DNA of 64,000 nt from Pseudomonadota bacterium (GTDB lineage: Bacteria > Desulfobacterota > Syntrophia > Syntrophales > UBA8958). The stretch spans positions 24,399 through 88,398 of the forward strand of contig JASGUC010000012.1 of NCBI GenBank assembly GCA_030057915.1, given 5' to 3'. The position numbers and the translations under genes are program-made. The notes beneath the pieces were generated by a model that was not told the DNA's origin, ran no database searches, and saw only the letters and a program-made list of their open reading frames with translations. Of the stretch, positions 41,437 through 50,754 are shown piece by piece. Numbering within the stretch: the first letter of the stretch is position 1; each line of letters begins with the position of its first letter.

Positions 41437-44106
41437 ATGAACGTTCAAAGACTCCTTGCCAAATCGTCCATTGAGAGCAGAAGTCTTTACTACCGGCTGA
41501 CGATAATCTTCAGCCTGTTTTTTCTCTTCCCCCTCTTGGGTTTTTTCTTTTTTGCCTTCAAATACGAAATACTGACTGACGAACATATACCGATCTTCTT
41601 CATCGGCCTGCTGTTGTTTTATCTCTTCGGTTACACCCTGATGCGCCGGATTTTCGATGGCATTGTCTCGCTCTCCAAAAGGATGGCGGTCTCCATGGCC
41701 GAGACGGGAAAGGCGATGCCCGACGGGGAAGTGAATGAACTGGACGAGATAGTCGCCTCCTTCCAGGCCCTGGAGAGGGATCTGCGGGTGACTTTTGCCG
41801 ATTTGCATCAAAAAGCCGCACAGATAAATACCCTCAAGGAGCTGTCCGACCTCTGTTATGTCACCTTCGACACGGAGGATCTGTTTTACATTACCCTGGA
41901 GCGGGCCCTCAGAATCGTCAATGCCGATGTGGGCTCGGTACTGCTTCTGGAAAAGCCGCGCCGCGAGGCTTTCGAGGTCCGGGCGAGCATTGGTCTGGGA
42001 GAGATTCTCAAGAAGGGCGATCGGGTCGATTTCGCGACCAGCATTGCAAAATTCGCCGTGATCAACAAATCGCCCTTGCTGGTCGGCGATATCGAGACCG
42101 ACAACCGCTTTGGCCGCAAGAACCGGGAGCTGTACGGGACGAAATCCTTTCTTTGCATGCCCCTGAAGGGGATTCATGAGGTCATCGGGGTCATGACCCT
42201 GTCCCGGCGTGCCGCGGATATCCGCTTCACCCAGGAAGACGCCGATATCCTCACGCCCCTGCTGAGCAATGCGGCCTTTACATATGACAACCTGTCCCTG
42301 ATGAGGGATAACGACGCCCAGCGCCAGATGATCAAGGTCATGGATGTGGGCTTCAAGATGATCGGCGCGAAGGGCATGGACCTCGACCTGGTTCATGCCT
42401 ATCTGTATCAGATGCGGGAGGCGATCAACTTTGACCTGGCCGTCACCTTGGTGCGGGAGGAAGAAAACGCCACGGTGCGGGTCTTCGATTATCTTGCCTA
42501 CATTCCTACGGATTTGATCCGGAACAAGAGCTACTCCTTTCGGGGCACGATCCTGGAGAAGGTCATGCGGCAGGGGAGTGCCATTATTCTCGACAATCCG
42601 GCGGCACCGGGGACCAGTGACATCGAGCGGGATCTCCTTGGCGATGGCCAGCTCAAATCGTTTTGCCTGACGCCGCTGCAGAGTCAGGGAGAACCGGCGG
42701 GGGTCCTGGTCCTGGGCGCCCAGCGGGCCTTCTTCTTCCAGGAAAGAAAGGAAAGCGTGGATCTGGCGGCCGGACTCATATCGTTGGCCATCGACCGGGG
42801 GCGCCTGACCTCCCTGGTCGAAAAAAGGGATCGGGAGATGGATTTTCTCAAGCAGGTGGGCAGTCTTCTGGCATCCGCCACCTTCGATATGGATGAAGTG
42901 ATCAAGCTCACCATGCAGATGATCCAGACGACGATCAACGTCGAGGCGGGTTCGTTGCTGCTGCGGGAGGACGATCAACTCGTTTTCAAGGAATCCTTCA
43001 ATGCCAATAAGGACGCGACCCTGTCGGAGCTGAAGAATTTTAAGCTGATACTGGGGAAAGGCATTGCCGGCTATGCGGCGACGAGGGGAGAGGCCATTAT
43101 CGTCAATGACGCGCATGCCTCCCAGTACTTCTATCCCGCCCTGGATGAGAGGACCGGCTTTGTGACCAAATCGGTGCTGTGTGTGCCCCTCGTGGCCAAG
43201 GGGAGGGTCCTGGGGGTGATCGAGGTGCTCAACAAACGAGGGGGGGAATTCAACGCCGGCGACATGCAACTCCTCCAGTCCATAGCCACTTCGGTCAGCA
43301 TCGCCTTGGAAAACGCCCGCTTGTATCGGGAAACCCTCGCCATGGCGGAGCAGGAAAGGTGCATCAGGGGGGTTTTCCAGAAATTCGTGCCCAAGGAAGT
43401 GGTGGATAGAATCGTGCACAATGTCCAGATGGATCAACAGGTTGCCGAGGAACTGCGGATGCTGACGATGCTCAATGTGGATCTGCGGGATTTCTCCCGC
43501 CTGTCCATGAAAGCTGGGCCGCGGAAAACGGTGGCGATGCTCAACATGTTTTTCCATACCATGGGCGAGATCATCTTCAAGCACCGGGGGATTGTCGATA
43601 AATATCTTGGCGACGGTTTCCTGGCGGTTTTCGGGGCCCCTGTTTCCTATCCTTACGACGCCGACAACGCCATCGCCGCCGCCCTGGAGATGCAGCGGTC
43701 CATGGAGGAGATCAATCGCCGGGCCCTCGAGTTGATCGACATGCCGCTGACCATGGGGATCAGCATCCATACCGGCGAGGCGGTGGTGGGCAACATCGGC
43801 TTCGAAAAGAAGATGGACTACTCGGTAATCGGGGATTCCGTAAATATCGTTTTCCGCCTCCAGACACTTACAAAGCGGCGACCGAATTCGATTCTGATAA
43901 CGGAAAAGACCCTCCAGTCGGCGATCGGTTCGGTGGTGGAGGCAAGGGGCATCGAAATTGAAAAGGATCGGTCGCCGCTTGGCAATCTGGCCGTTTACGA
44001 GGTTATCGGGCAGCAACAGCGGGATAGCCTTCGGCCCAACTCCCCGCCTGAATCGACTAAAGCAAAAGAAGCCAATATCCAAATAGTGGCAGGTGTTTTC
44101 ACATAA
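41437..44106 (+). CDS. Membrane adenylate cyclase (class III) with three GAF domains
   Basis: 889 aa. Two membrane helices (about 20-45 and 53-70) are followed by a HAMP-like linker, three GAF domains (about 140-290, 305-460, 475-640) and a class III cyclase domain (about 670-865). Metal-binding Asp are in LNVDLRDFS and KYLGDGFLAVFG; the Lys of DKYLGDG and Asp of YSVIGDSVN fit ATP rather than GTP. The transition-state Asn and Arg are in VNIVFRLQ. AAGGGA precedes ATG 41437. Divergent from the S6 operon. Confidence 0.92.
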   Translation: MNVQRLLAKSSIESRSLYYRLTIIFSLFFLFPLLGFFFFAFKYEILTDEHIPIFFIGLLLFYLFGYTLMRRIFDGIVSLSKRMAVSMAETGKAMPDGEVNELDEIVASFQALERDLRVTFADLHQKAAQINTLKELSDLCYVTFDTEDLFYITLERALRIVNADVGSVLLLEKPRREAFEVRASIGLGEILKKGDRVDFATSIAKFAVINKSPLLVGDIETDNRFGRKNRELYGTKSFLCMPLKGIHEVIGVMTLSRRAADIRFTQEDADILTPLLSNAAFTYDNLSLMRDNDAQRQMIKVMDVGFKMIGAKGMDLDLVHAYLYQMREAINFDLAVTLVREEENATVRVFDYLAYIPTDLIRNKSYSFRGTILEKVMRQGSAIILDNPAAPGTSDIERDLLGDGQLKSFCLTPLQSQGEPAGVLVLGAQRAFFFQERKESVDLAAGLISLAIDRGRLTSLVEKRDREMDFLKQVGSLLASATFDMDEVIKLTMQMIQTTINVEAGSLLLREDDQLVFKESFNANKDATLSELKNFKLILGKGIAGYAATRGEAIIVNDAHASQYFYPALDERTGFVTKSVLCVPLVAKGRVLGVIEVLNKRGGEFNAGDMQLLQSIATSVSIALENARLYRETLAMAEQERCIRGVFQKFVPKEVVDRIVHNVQMDQQVAEELRMLTMLNVDLRDFSRLSMKAGPRKTVAMLNMFFHTMGEIIFKHRGIVDKYLGDGFLAVFGAPVSYPYDADNAIAAALEMQRSMEEINRRALELIDMPLTMGISIHTGEAVVGNIGFEKKMDYSVIGDSVNIVFRLQTLTKRRPNSILITEKTLQSAIGSVVEARGIEIEKDRSPLGNLAVYEVIGQQQRDSLRPNSPPESTKAKEANIQIVAGVFT

Positions 44107-44128
44107 ATAAAGAAGGAGGTAGGACTTT

Positions 44129-44305
44129 ATGGCAACGATCATGCCGGATAGCGATGACGTACAGAGGGCGATCAAATGGATCTCCCAGGCGCTGGAGGAG
44201 AAGGCGGATCAATCGGTGGGGAAGCTGGTGGAGCAGGCGGTATTCAAATTCGATCTTTCCCCGTTGGACAGTGAATTCCTGATCGGCTTTTTCAAAAAAC
44301 GTTAA
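44129..44305 (+). CDS. Very small uncharacterised protein
   Basis: 58 aa, running from MATIMPDSDDVQRA to FLIGFFKKR. A strong AAGGAGGTAGG lies at good spacing. The product is acidic and helical in its first half, with a hydrophobic then basic end. It starts 22 bp after the cyclase gene, so it is probably co-transcribed with it. I do not recognise the family. Confidence 0.65.
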   Translation: MATIMPDSDDVQRAIKWISQALEEKADQSVGKLVEQAVFKFDLSPLDSEFLIGFFKKR

Positions 44306-44363
44306 ACGTTGCGGATGAACCGTCGTTTCAAGCGAACGGCCAAACGTCAAAGGGGGACAAGCG

Positions 44364-44603
44364 ATGAAAAAACTGTTGGCAATTGTGGCGATACTGGCGA
44401 TTTCCGGCTGCGCCGCGGCTATCAAGGAGTCCGAATTCGGGAAGCACGATTCGGTTTACAAAGATATGAGCCATCTGTGGTTTAGTTGGTGCGGTTATCG
44501 GGATGTGGATCGAAACGATGTGAACAAGTCGAATGCCCGCGGTTGGTGGGGTATCGCCGTCCCATATCGACCCGACGATGCGCGGGGAACGGGCAAGCCT
44601 TGA
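44364..44603 (+). CDS. Small lipoprotein
   Basis: 79 aa. MKKLLAIVAILAISGCAAA is a lipoprotein signal with a clear lipobox (ISGC, Cys about 16). The mature part is short and aromatic (SHLWFSWCGY, GWWGIAVPY). AAAGGGGGAC precedes the ATG. Probable envelope protein of unknown function, third in line after the adenylate cyclase. Confidence 0.75.
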   Translation: MKKLLAIVAILAISGCAAAIKESEFGKHDSVYKDMSHLWFSWCGYRDVDRNDVNKSNARGWWGIAVPYRPDDARGTGKP

Positions 44604-44683
44604 CGCCCATGGACGGTGGTGATGGGCTTCGGAAGGGGGGCGGAAGGGGAACGGACGCCCCGGCGTTGTCTCGATGGCGCCTG

Positions 44684-44720
44684 ACCCGGAGATCGCGGTG
44701 GGTGGCGGCGATCTCCGGGT
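44684..44720. terminator. Strong hairpin between convergent genes
   Basis: ACCCGGAGATCGC (44684-44696) and GCGATCTCCGGGT (44708-44720) are a perfect 13-bp inverted repeat with an 11-base spacer. No T-run follows on either strand. It lies between the convergent lipoprotein and hydrolase genes and may end transcription from both. Confidence 0.45.
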
Positions 44721-44850
44721 AGGCAATCGCCGTGGAGCTTCCGGGATTCACCCCGCGTCGGGAGGCGGCAAAAACGCCGCCTCCCTGGTCGCGATGGCGC
44801 CTCCGGGTGGGTTCGCGGCGCCTCCCCGGGGCAAGTGGCGCGGGGGCGGA

Positions 44851-45744
44851 TCATCTCCCTTCGGCGACGACCCGAATTTTCGCCTCCAGATTGATGCGAT
44901 AGGGGCGGGCGTCCTGGAGAATGGCGCCGGTGGCCGCATAATCCTCCTGAAAGATCCTCTCCGCCACCTCCCGGAGATCCCCGTGGCTATCCGCAAGGCA
45001 GCGCTCGATCCTCGCCTTGAATTCCCGGGTCGCCGCCAGGGACTTCCCCACGTAATCCCGGGCGTCGGTGCCGGTGAGCGTGAAGAAATGACTCATCATC
45101 AGCGTATCTATCGCGAGCGAGGACAATATCTCCAACGAATCGACATAGTCCCGATAGCTCGACGTGAATTCGGGATGAATTCGGAAATTGCGGTCGAAAA
45201 CGCCGACCGCCTCGCCGGCGATCAGGGCCTTTAGTTCGGGGAGGTAAAAAGACAGGGAGTCCCGGGTGTGTCCCGGGGTGGCGATAACCCGGCAGGTCAA
45301 CCCCGCCCCCAGCTCCAACTCCATGCCGTCTTCAAGAAGCAGATCGATTTCCAGCCCGGAAAAGGCGATGTCCTCGCCCTCGGCAAGGAATCTGTATTTT
45401 TCTTCCCAGGGGGCGCTAAGATCGCGGATCAGCTCCACCGCACGGGGTTTGCGGAATGTTTCCGCCGCCGCCGCCGCGGCGCCGATCTTCAGTCCGGGGA
45501 TGCGCCGTTTCAGATAGGGAGAGGCGCCGGCATGATCGAAGTGGGAATGGGTGAGAAAAAGGCGGCGCGGAAGGTTGCTGTCGGTAAGGATCTCCTTTAA
45601 TTCCGCCATATAGAGGGGGCCCATAAAGGTCATCCCGGCGTCGAAAAGCACGGGCATGGCGCCGGTGACGAGATAACCGGGCAATTCGGCGGCGCCGATG
45701 GCATGGATGAACTCCTGGAGCCTTCCCCTGCTTGTGACGATCAT
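44851..45744 (-). CDS. Metallo-beta-lactamase-fold hydrolase
   Basis: 297 aa, cytosolic. The metal motif is THSHFDHAG (about residue 65-73); a further His is in TPGHTRDSLSFYLPE and one in MMSHFF. The Asp in the usual GD motif after the second His is replaced by GEAVG. Substrate cannot be told; glyoxalase II-like thioesters and related small molecules are possible. It stands alone between gene-poor stretches. Confidence 0.85.
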   Translation of the reverse strand: MIVTSRGRLQEFIHAIGAAELPGYLVTGAMPVLFDAGMTFMGPLYMAELKEILTDSNLPRRLFLTHSHFDHAGASPYLKRRIPGLKIGAAAAAAETFRKPRAVELIRDLSAPWEEKYRFLAEGEDIAFSGLEIDLLLEDGMELELGAGLTCRVIATPGHTRDSLSFYLPELKALIAGEAVGVFDRNFRIHPEFTSSYRDYVDSLEILSSLAIDTLMMSHFFTLTGTDARDYVGKSLAATREFKARIERCLADSHGDLREVAERIFQEDYAATGAILQDARPYRINLEAKIRVVAEGR

Positions 45745-45825
45745 CGTGTCTTTCCTTTATCGCCCTGTCCGGGATCGATAACATCTCCCATGGACTCCCG
45801 CCAGGAGATGGTGGGAATGGCGAGA

Positions 45826-45895
45826 GGAGGTCTCGGGATTCCCGCCTTCCTGGGAATGACGAAGGGTGTTGCCGAAACCATTGTCCAAAGGTCGC
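45826..45895. repeat. Degenerate copy of the dispersed repeat
   Basis: GAGGTCTCGGGATTCCCGCC, GGGAATGACGAAGG and CCAAAGGTCGCG resemble the GGGAATGACG half and the AAAGGTCTC end of the element at 32978-33111, with substitutions. Confidence 0.45.
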
Positions 45896-45958
45896 GTCTT
45901 TGGGACCGCTCAGGCGCACATACCACAGGTTGGGCGCCGCCGACCACAAAAATATCCC

Positions 45959-46083
45959 CCGGCGCAGGGTAAATTTGTTCTCCATGTAAGTAGTTGATCC
46001 TGAATGATCTACTAAAACCGAGGCACGTCCTGTTTTCAGCCACTTAAGAGATAGAACAAATTTACCGTGTCCTCCGGCGCAGG
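45959..46083. repeat. AT-rich inverted-repeat element flanked by 10-bp direct repeats
   Basis: GGTAAATTTGTTCT (45968-45981) and AGAACAAATTTACC (46053-46066) are perfect 14-bp inverted repeats, AT-rich in a GC-rich region. CCGGCGCAGG occurs on each side (45959-45968 and 46074-46083). The rest of 45745-46451 shows no gene I can support. Confidence 0.55.
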
Positions 46084-46451
46084 CTAAACCCTTCTGCTCG
46101 AAATAAGTAACCGTCTGACGGACTCATCTTGGCGGTTGTTTTAAAATTGAGTAAGGGCGGCAGTCGGCCAGATCCGGGTACTGGCGAGGGCCGAAATAAG
46201 ACGAAAATAGCGAGTCTCCCACTGTTGGCGGGGGCATGTAATCGAGGGCCCGCGGGAAGGGTGGAGAAGCCCTCTCCCCGCGGCCGCCCCGGCGGGCGCC
46301 CTTCCCCCGGGACGGCGGCGGGGAGGACGGAAAGACACGGGGAAGGAAAGCCCCGTCCCCGACGGGCGCCGCCGGCCCCTTGACCCCCGCCTCCGGTGCT
46401 TGGGGAAGGAAAAGATTTGCGTCCGCGGCCGATTTGAGCTACAAAAACCAT

Positions 46452-47339
46452 GTGAATGATTGCCTGACGACATATCTCGACTACCTGACGGTGGAAAGAG
46501 GGGCCTCCCCCCATACGCTGGAGGCCTACCGACGCGATCTGCGACGTTTTATCGGCTTCATGACGGAACGGGGGAGGGAGGACATCGGATCGGTCGCTCC
46601 CGAAGACGTCCTGGCTTTCATTGTCCGGCTCCGGGACCTGAATCTGTCCACGAACTCCGTGAACCGATCCCTGGCCGCCATCCGCAGTTTTTACCGTTTC
46701 CTGACCAGGGAGAAGATAACGGCCGCCGGCCCTGTGGATCGCCTCGTCACGGGTAGAACCTGGATGCTTCTCCCCGATGTGCTCAGCAAACCGGATATGG
46801 ATCGCCTCCTGGCCCAACCGGGGATGGACGGCCCGGCGGCGATGAGGGATTCGGCGATTCTCGAGTTGTTCTATGCAACCGGATTGCGGGTTACCGAGTT
46901 GGTGGAATTGACGGTCCACAGCGTCGATTGGCAGGCGGGATTTTTGGTGGTCATGGGAAAGGGTCGGAAGGAGCGGGTGGCCCCCATGAGCCGGACGGCT
47001 TGCGATCTCCTGAGGCGTTATATGGAGGAAGCCCGCGGAATACTCCTGAAGGGACGGAAGGGCAACAGCCTGTTTGTCAATAAATCGGGCGGGAGGTTCA
47101 CCCGGCAGGGAATATGGAAGCTGGTGAAGAAGTACGCCCGGGCGGCGGGGATGGAGGACAAGGTGCATCCCCATACCTTTCGCCATACATATGCCACCCA
47201 TCTGTTGGAAGGGGGGGCGGATCTGAGGGCGGTGCAGGTTATGCTCGGTCACGCCGACATCGCCACCACCCAGATCTACACGCATATAACCCGGGATCGA
47301 CTCAAGAGCGTCCATAAACGATTCCATCCCCGTGGTTGA
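46452..47339 (+). CDS. Tyrosine recombinase, XerD-like
   Basis: 295 aa. The N-terminal SAM-like domain (TYLDYLTVERGASPHTLEAYRRDL, key RGASPHTLEAYRRDL) is followed by the catalytic domain. Arg is in ATGLRVTELVEL, Lys in GKGRKERV, HxxR in HPHTFRHTYATHLLEGGAD (key HTFRHTYATH), His/Trp position in MLGHADIATTQIYTHI with the Tyr nucleophile. All catalytic residues are present. GTG 46452 gives the typical length. It could resolve chromosome dimers at dif; a dif site was not recognised. The stop overlaps the following gene region. Confidence 0.88.
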   Translation: MNDCLTTYLDYLTVERGASPHTLEAYRRDLRRFIGFMTERGREDIGSVAPEDVLAFIVRLRDLNLSTNSVNRSLAAIRSFYRFLTREKITAAGPVDRLVTGRTWMLLPDVLSKPDMDRLLAQPGMDGPAAMRDSAILELFYATGLRVTELVELTVHSVDWQAGFLVVMGKGRKERVAPMSRTACDLLRRYMEEARGILLKGRKGNSLFVNKSGGRFTRQGIWKLVKKYARAAGMEDKVHPHTFRHTYATHLLEGGADLRAVQVMLGHADIATTQIYTHITRDRLKSVHKRFHPRG

Positions 47340-47344
47340 CGATC

Positions 47345-49354
47345 ATGGAAACCGACTTGATAAGGAAGAGAAAGCCGGATCGTCGCCGGCGGCACGGGAG
47401 GCTGGCCTTCGCGGCGGTGGCCGGCCTCGGGGCGCTGGTCTGTCTGGCCGGGATTCTATGGGGATTGGCGCTTGTCTTCCCGAAGCATATGTCGCCGGTG
47501 TCATCCGGGTGGCAACGGGCGAGGAATTTTGTGGGATTCACGGTTTTGGGCGAACCGCCCCGATTGTACTATCTCGACATGGAGAAAAACGGGCAGTTTT
47601 ACCGGATAACGCCTCAGGACCGCTTCGAGGTGACCTACAAGGATGAATTCATCGTCACCGGGGTTGCGAGCGACGATCTCCGGGGCAGGGGCATAACCGT
47701 GGCTATAGACGGAACCGGGAGGCGCAACGATTTCCGGGTTCTCATGAAGGGGGTCGAATTCGTGGACCGGCTGATGAAAGAGGGAGCGGCCGGCGGCGAG
47801 TATCGAATCCATGTGAGATACCGGGAGCGGGAAATCGGCTCGATCCCCCTGAAGATCGTCCTCCTCCCTCAAGACTGGCTGAGACATGCCCAGGGTCTGG
47901 CGAGTGAACGACAGCAAATCGAGTCCTTAAGAAAGGCGATCGCGGCAAATCCCGAGGACGGGGGGATCAGGAAGGCGCTGGCGGGGATTTACCACCGTCA
48001 GGGCATGTTCAAGGCGGCGGCCGACGAATACGAACGCGTGGCGAGAATGAATCCCCGGGATGCGGGCGCCCTCAAGGAACTGGCGCGCTTGCATCAAAGT
48101 CAAAAGAACTACCCGCAGGCGGCCAAGGCCCTGGCGCGCCTGGCGGAGATACAGCCTGACGATGCGCCCACGTTCGTCAGCATGGGAAACGTTTATGGGG
48201 CCATGGGCGCGTGGACCAAGGCGGCGTCATCGTATCGACAGGCGCTGCGCCTCAAACCGGAAGACGGCAAGGTCCACTTCCTCCTGGGGAGGGCCTACGA
48301 GTCCGACAACCGCAAGAAGGAGGCCATCGACGCCTACCGGACCGCGCTGAGCAAGAATCCTGGGGCGGACGAAGTGGTCGCCGCCCTGGCCAATGTCAAT
48401 CTAAAGGCGGGCAACACCGACGAGGCCATCAGGTGGCACAAGGAACTGATCAAGCGCCAGCCCCGCAATGCCACCGCCCATGCCAATCTCGGCCTGGCTT
48501 ACGGAAACGCGAAACAAGCCGGCAAGGAAATGGAGAATTATCGGAAGGCCCTGAATCTGAATCCGAAGGACCCGGTCATCCAATACAATTATGCCGCCGC
48601 CCTGGAAAAATCGGGAAAGGCATTGGAAGCGGCCAAACATTACCGCAAGGTTCTGGAGCTTCGTCCCGACGACGCCGACGCCCTGGTCCGGCTGGCGGAT
48701 ATGGAAATGAAACACAAGAATTACGACCAAGCCATCAGGCTCTATGAAAAGGCCCTGCCGAGGATGGAGAAGAAGGGCCCTCTGTTTGCCAGTCTCGGAT
48801 TTGCCTACGGCGAGTTGGGCGTACACAAGTCGTCGGCGGAGAATTACGAGCGGGCGCTGAAAGCCGGAGTCCGGGATGCCCAGCTTCACTACAACCTCGG
48901 CTTTGCCTATGCCAAACTGGGCAAACGGAAGGAAGCGATTACCAACTACGAGAAATTCGCCGCCTCCCAGCCTACGGAGAATGTACTGAATATCCTCATG
49001 GACGCTTATATGCGGGAGAAGCGCTACGACAAGGCGATCGACACGGCCAAAAGGCTCTTGAAGACAACGGGGAAGAAGGGGCGGGTCTATGCCGGCCTGG
49101 GTCGGGCCTACGGCGCCAAGGGGGACACCGATAGGGCCATAGAGATGTACCGGGAGGCGCTGAAATATGACCGGGAGGATGACGCGGTTTATGCCGGCCT
49201 GGGAGAGGCCTATGAAAGGAAGGCCCTTTATCGGGAGGCCTTGAAGGCCTATCAAACCGCCAATCAGCTCAATCCCGAGAATCATCTGGCCGCCAGAAGG
49301 ATACCGGCGCTGAGGATCAGGATCCTCCAGGAAAAGCATGGGGGAGGGGAATGA
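47345..49354 (+). CDS. Membrane-anchored TPR-repeat protein
   Basis: 669 aa. A basic start (RKRKPDRRRRHGR) precedes one membrane helix (about residues 22-45), then a beta-rich region of about 140 residues, then about 13 tetratricopeptide repeats (for example AHANLGLAYGNAKQAGKEMENY). The TPR part probably faces the periplasm by the positive-inside rule. Partner unknown; the LPS genes downstream suggest an envelope assembly role. TTG 47336, which overlaps the xerD stop, is an alternative start. Its stop overlaps kdsA (ATGA). Confidence 0.85.
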   Translation: METDLIRKRKPDRRRRHGRLAFAAVAGLGALVCLAGILWGLALVFPKHMSPVSSGWQRARNFVGFTVLGEPPRLYYLDMEKNGQFYRITPQDRFEVTYKDEFIVTGVASDDLRGRGITVAIDGTGRRNDFRVLMKGVEFVDRLMKEGAAGGEYRIHVRYREREIGSIPLKIVLLPQDWLRHAQGLASERQQIESLRKAIAANPEDGGIRKALAGIYHRQGMFKAAADEYERVARMNPRDAGALKELARLHQSQKNYPQAAKALARLAEIQPDDAPTFVSMGNVYGAMGAWTKAASSYRQALRLKPEDGKVHFLLGRAYESDNRKKEAIDAYRTALSKNPGADEVVAALANVNLKAGNTDEAIRWHKELIKRQPRNATAHANLGLAYGNAKQAGKEMENYRKALNLNPKDPVIQYNYAAALEKSGKALEAAKHYRKVLELRPDDADALVRLADMEMKHKNYDQAIRLYEKALPRMEKKGPLFASLGFAYGELGVHKSSAENYERALKAGVRDAQLHYNLGFAYAKLGKRKEAITNYEKFAASQPTENVLNILMDAYMREKRYDKAIDTAKRLLKTTGKKGRVYAGLGRAYGAKGDTDRAIEMYREALKYDREDDAVYAGLGEAYERKALYREALKAYQTANQLNPENHLAARRIPALRIRILQEKHGGGE

Positions 49355-50229
49355 AAGAGGAAAAACGGGGCATGCGGCGGGAGGAGATGAAGACCGTTCG
49401 GATTGACAAAATGGCCATCGGCGCCGGTCGGCCCCTGACGCTCATCGCCGGACCTTGTGTAATCGAGGAGGAGCAGCTCACCAGACGGATAGCCGCTTTT
49501 CTTAAAGAGCTTGCCCATCGGCTGGGCATGCCCTTCATTTTCAAGGCCTCCTATGACAAGGCCAACCGCACCTCCCTGCGGAGCTATCGGGGGCCGGGAA
49601 TGACGCGGGGCCTGGAGATCCTGGCGGGAATCAGAACGGACTATCTGATCCCCGTCCTGTCCGATGTCCATCGCTTCGAGGAAATCGAGGCCGCGGCGGC
49701 TATCCTCGATGTGGTGCAGATCCCCGCTTTCCTGTGTCGTCAGACGGACTTCGTAATGGCGGTGGCGCGGCATGCCCGGGCAATCAATGTCAAAAAGGGG
49801 CAGTTCCTCGCCCCTTGGGACATGAAGAACGTCGTGGAAAAGGTGGAGGCGGCGGGAAACGAGAATCTGCTGATCACGGAACGTGGCGCGTCGTTCGGTT
49901 ACAACAACCTGGTGGCCGATATGCGCTCGCTGCCCATCCTGAGGAGTCTTGGCTATCCCGTGATCTTCGACGCCACCCACAGCGTTCAGTTGCCGGGAGG
50001 CATGGGGGCCTCGTCGGGAGGACAGCGGGAAATGGTCCCCTTTTTGGCCCGGGCCGCCGTGGCCGCGGGCGTGGACGGCATCTTCCTCGAGGTGCATCCG
50101 GAACCGGAGAATGCCCGTTGCGACGGTCCCAATTCCCTACGCCTGGGGGAGATCGAGGGCATGCTGACGACCCTCGCGAGGATCGACCGGTTGGTGAAAG
50201 ACGACGTTACGGAAGGAACATGGAGATAA
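49351..50229 (+). CDS. kdsA: 3-deoxy-8-phosphooctulonate synthase (Kdo8P synthase)
   Basis: Condenses PEP with arabinose 5-phosphate for Kdo. Visible: LIAGPCVIEEEQ, FKASYDKANRTS, IPAFLCRQTDF, GQFLAPWDMKNVVEK, FGYNNLVADMRS and FDATHSVQ. The Cys in LIAGPC is the position that distinguishes metal-dependent Kdo8P synthases (Cys) from metal-independent ones (Asn), so a metal-dependent enzyme is likely. Start 49351 overlaps the previous stop; ATG 49387 (280 aa) matches E. coli KdsA length better. Confidence 0.94.
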   Translation: MKEEKRGMRREEMKTVRIDKMAIGAGRPLTLIAGPCVIEEEQLTRRIAAFLKELAHRLGMPFIFKASYDKANRTSLRSYRGPGMTRGLEILAGIRTDYLIPVLSDVHRFEEIEAAAAILDVVQIPAFLCRQTDFVMAVARHARAINVKKGQFLAPWDMKNVVEKVEAAGNENLLITERGASFGYNNLVADMRSLPILRSLGYPVIFDATHSVQLPGGMGASSGGQREMVPFLARAAVAAGVDGIFLEVHPEPENARCDGPNSLRLGEIEGMLTTLARIDRLVKDDVTEGTWR

Positions 50230-50753
50230 CAACGGAACTGCAAGAGAGAATAGCGCCCCTCCGCCTCCTCATCCTCGATGTGGACGGGGTCCTCACCGAT
50301 GGCCGCATCGTTATGGACGATCGAGGGGAGGAGTCCAAATTCTTCGACGTCAAGGACGGGCATGGCCTGAAGCTCCTTATGCGGTGCGGCATCGAGGTCG
50401 TCTGGATCACCGGTCGGAAGTCCCGGGTGGTCGAGCACCGGGCGAAGGATCTGGGGGTGCGGGAGTATCACCAATTGATCTGGAACAAGGTGGAGGTCTA
50501 TGAGGAAATCCTCGGCAGAAAGGGGCTGACCCCGGCGGAGGTGGCCTTTGTAGGGGACGACATCGTCGATATCCCCCTGCTGAAACGGGTTGGTTTTGCC
50601 GTGGCCGTCAACGATGCGGTGGAAGAGGCGAGGCAGGCCGCCCATTATATAACCAGCCGGCGGGGAGGGCGGGGTGCCGTCCGGGAGGTTTGCGACCTGA
50701 TCATCCAGGGCCAGGGAAAATGGGACCGTCTCATGGCGAGATATTTTTCCTGA
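50220..50753 (+). CDS. kdsC: Kdo 8-phosphate phosphatase
   Basis: HAD-superfamily phosphatase, 177 aa, acting after KdsA. Motif I is LILDVDGVLTDG, motif II ITGRKS, motif III FVGDDIVDIPLL. The small size without a cap domain is typical of tetrameric KdsC. GGAAGGAAC precedes the ATG, which lies inside the last codons of kdsA (10-bp overlap). Confidence 0.95.
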   Translation: MEITTELQERIAPLRLLILDVDGVLTDGRIVMDDRGEESKFFDVKDGHGLKLLMRCGIEVVWITGRKSRVVEHRAKDLGVREYHQLIWNKVEVYEEILGRKGLTPAEVAFVGDDIVDIPLLKRVGFAVAVNDAVEEARQAAHYITSRRGGRGAVREVCDLIIQGQGKWDRLMARYFS

Positions 50754-50754
50754 A

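Noticed and set aside
41425..44175. 916-codon minus-strand frame opposite the adenylate cyclase
   Set aside because: Antisense shadow; the plus-strand protein has intact catalytic motifs.
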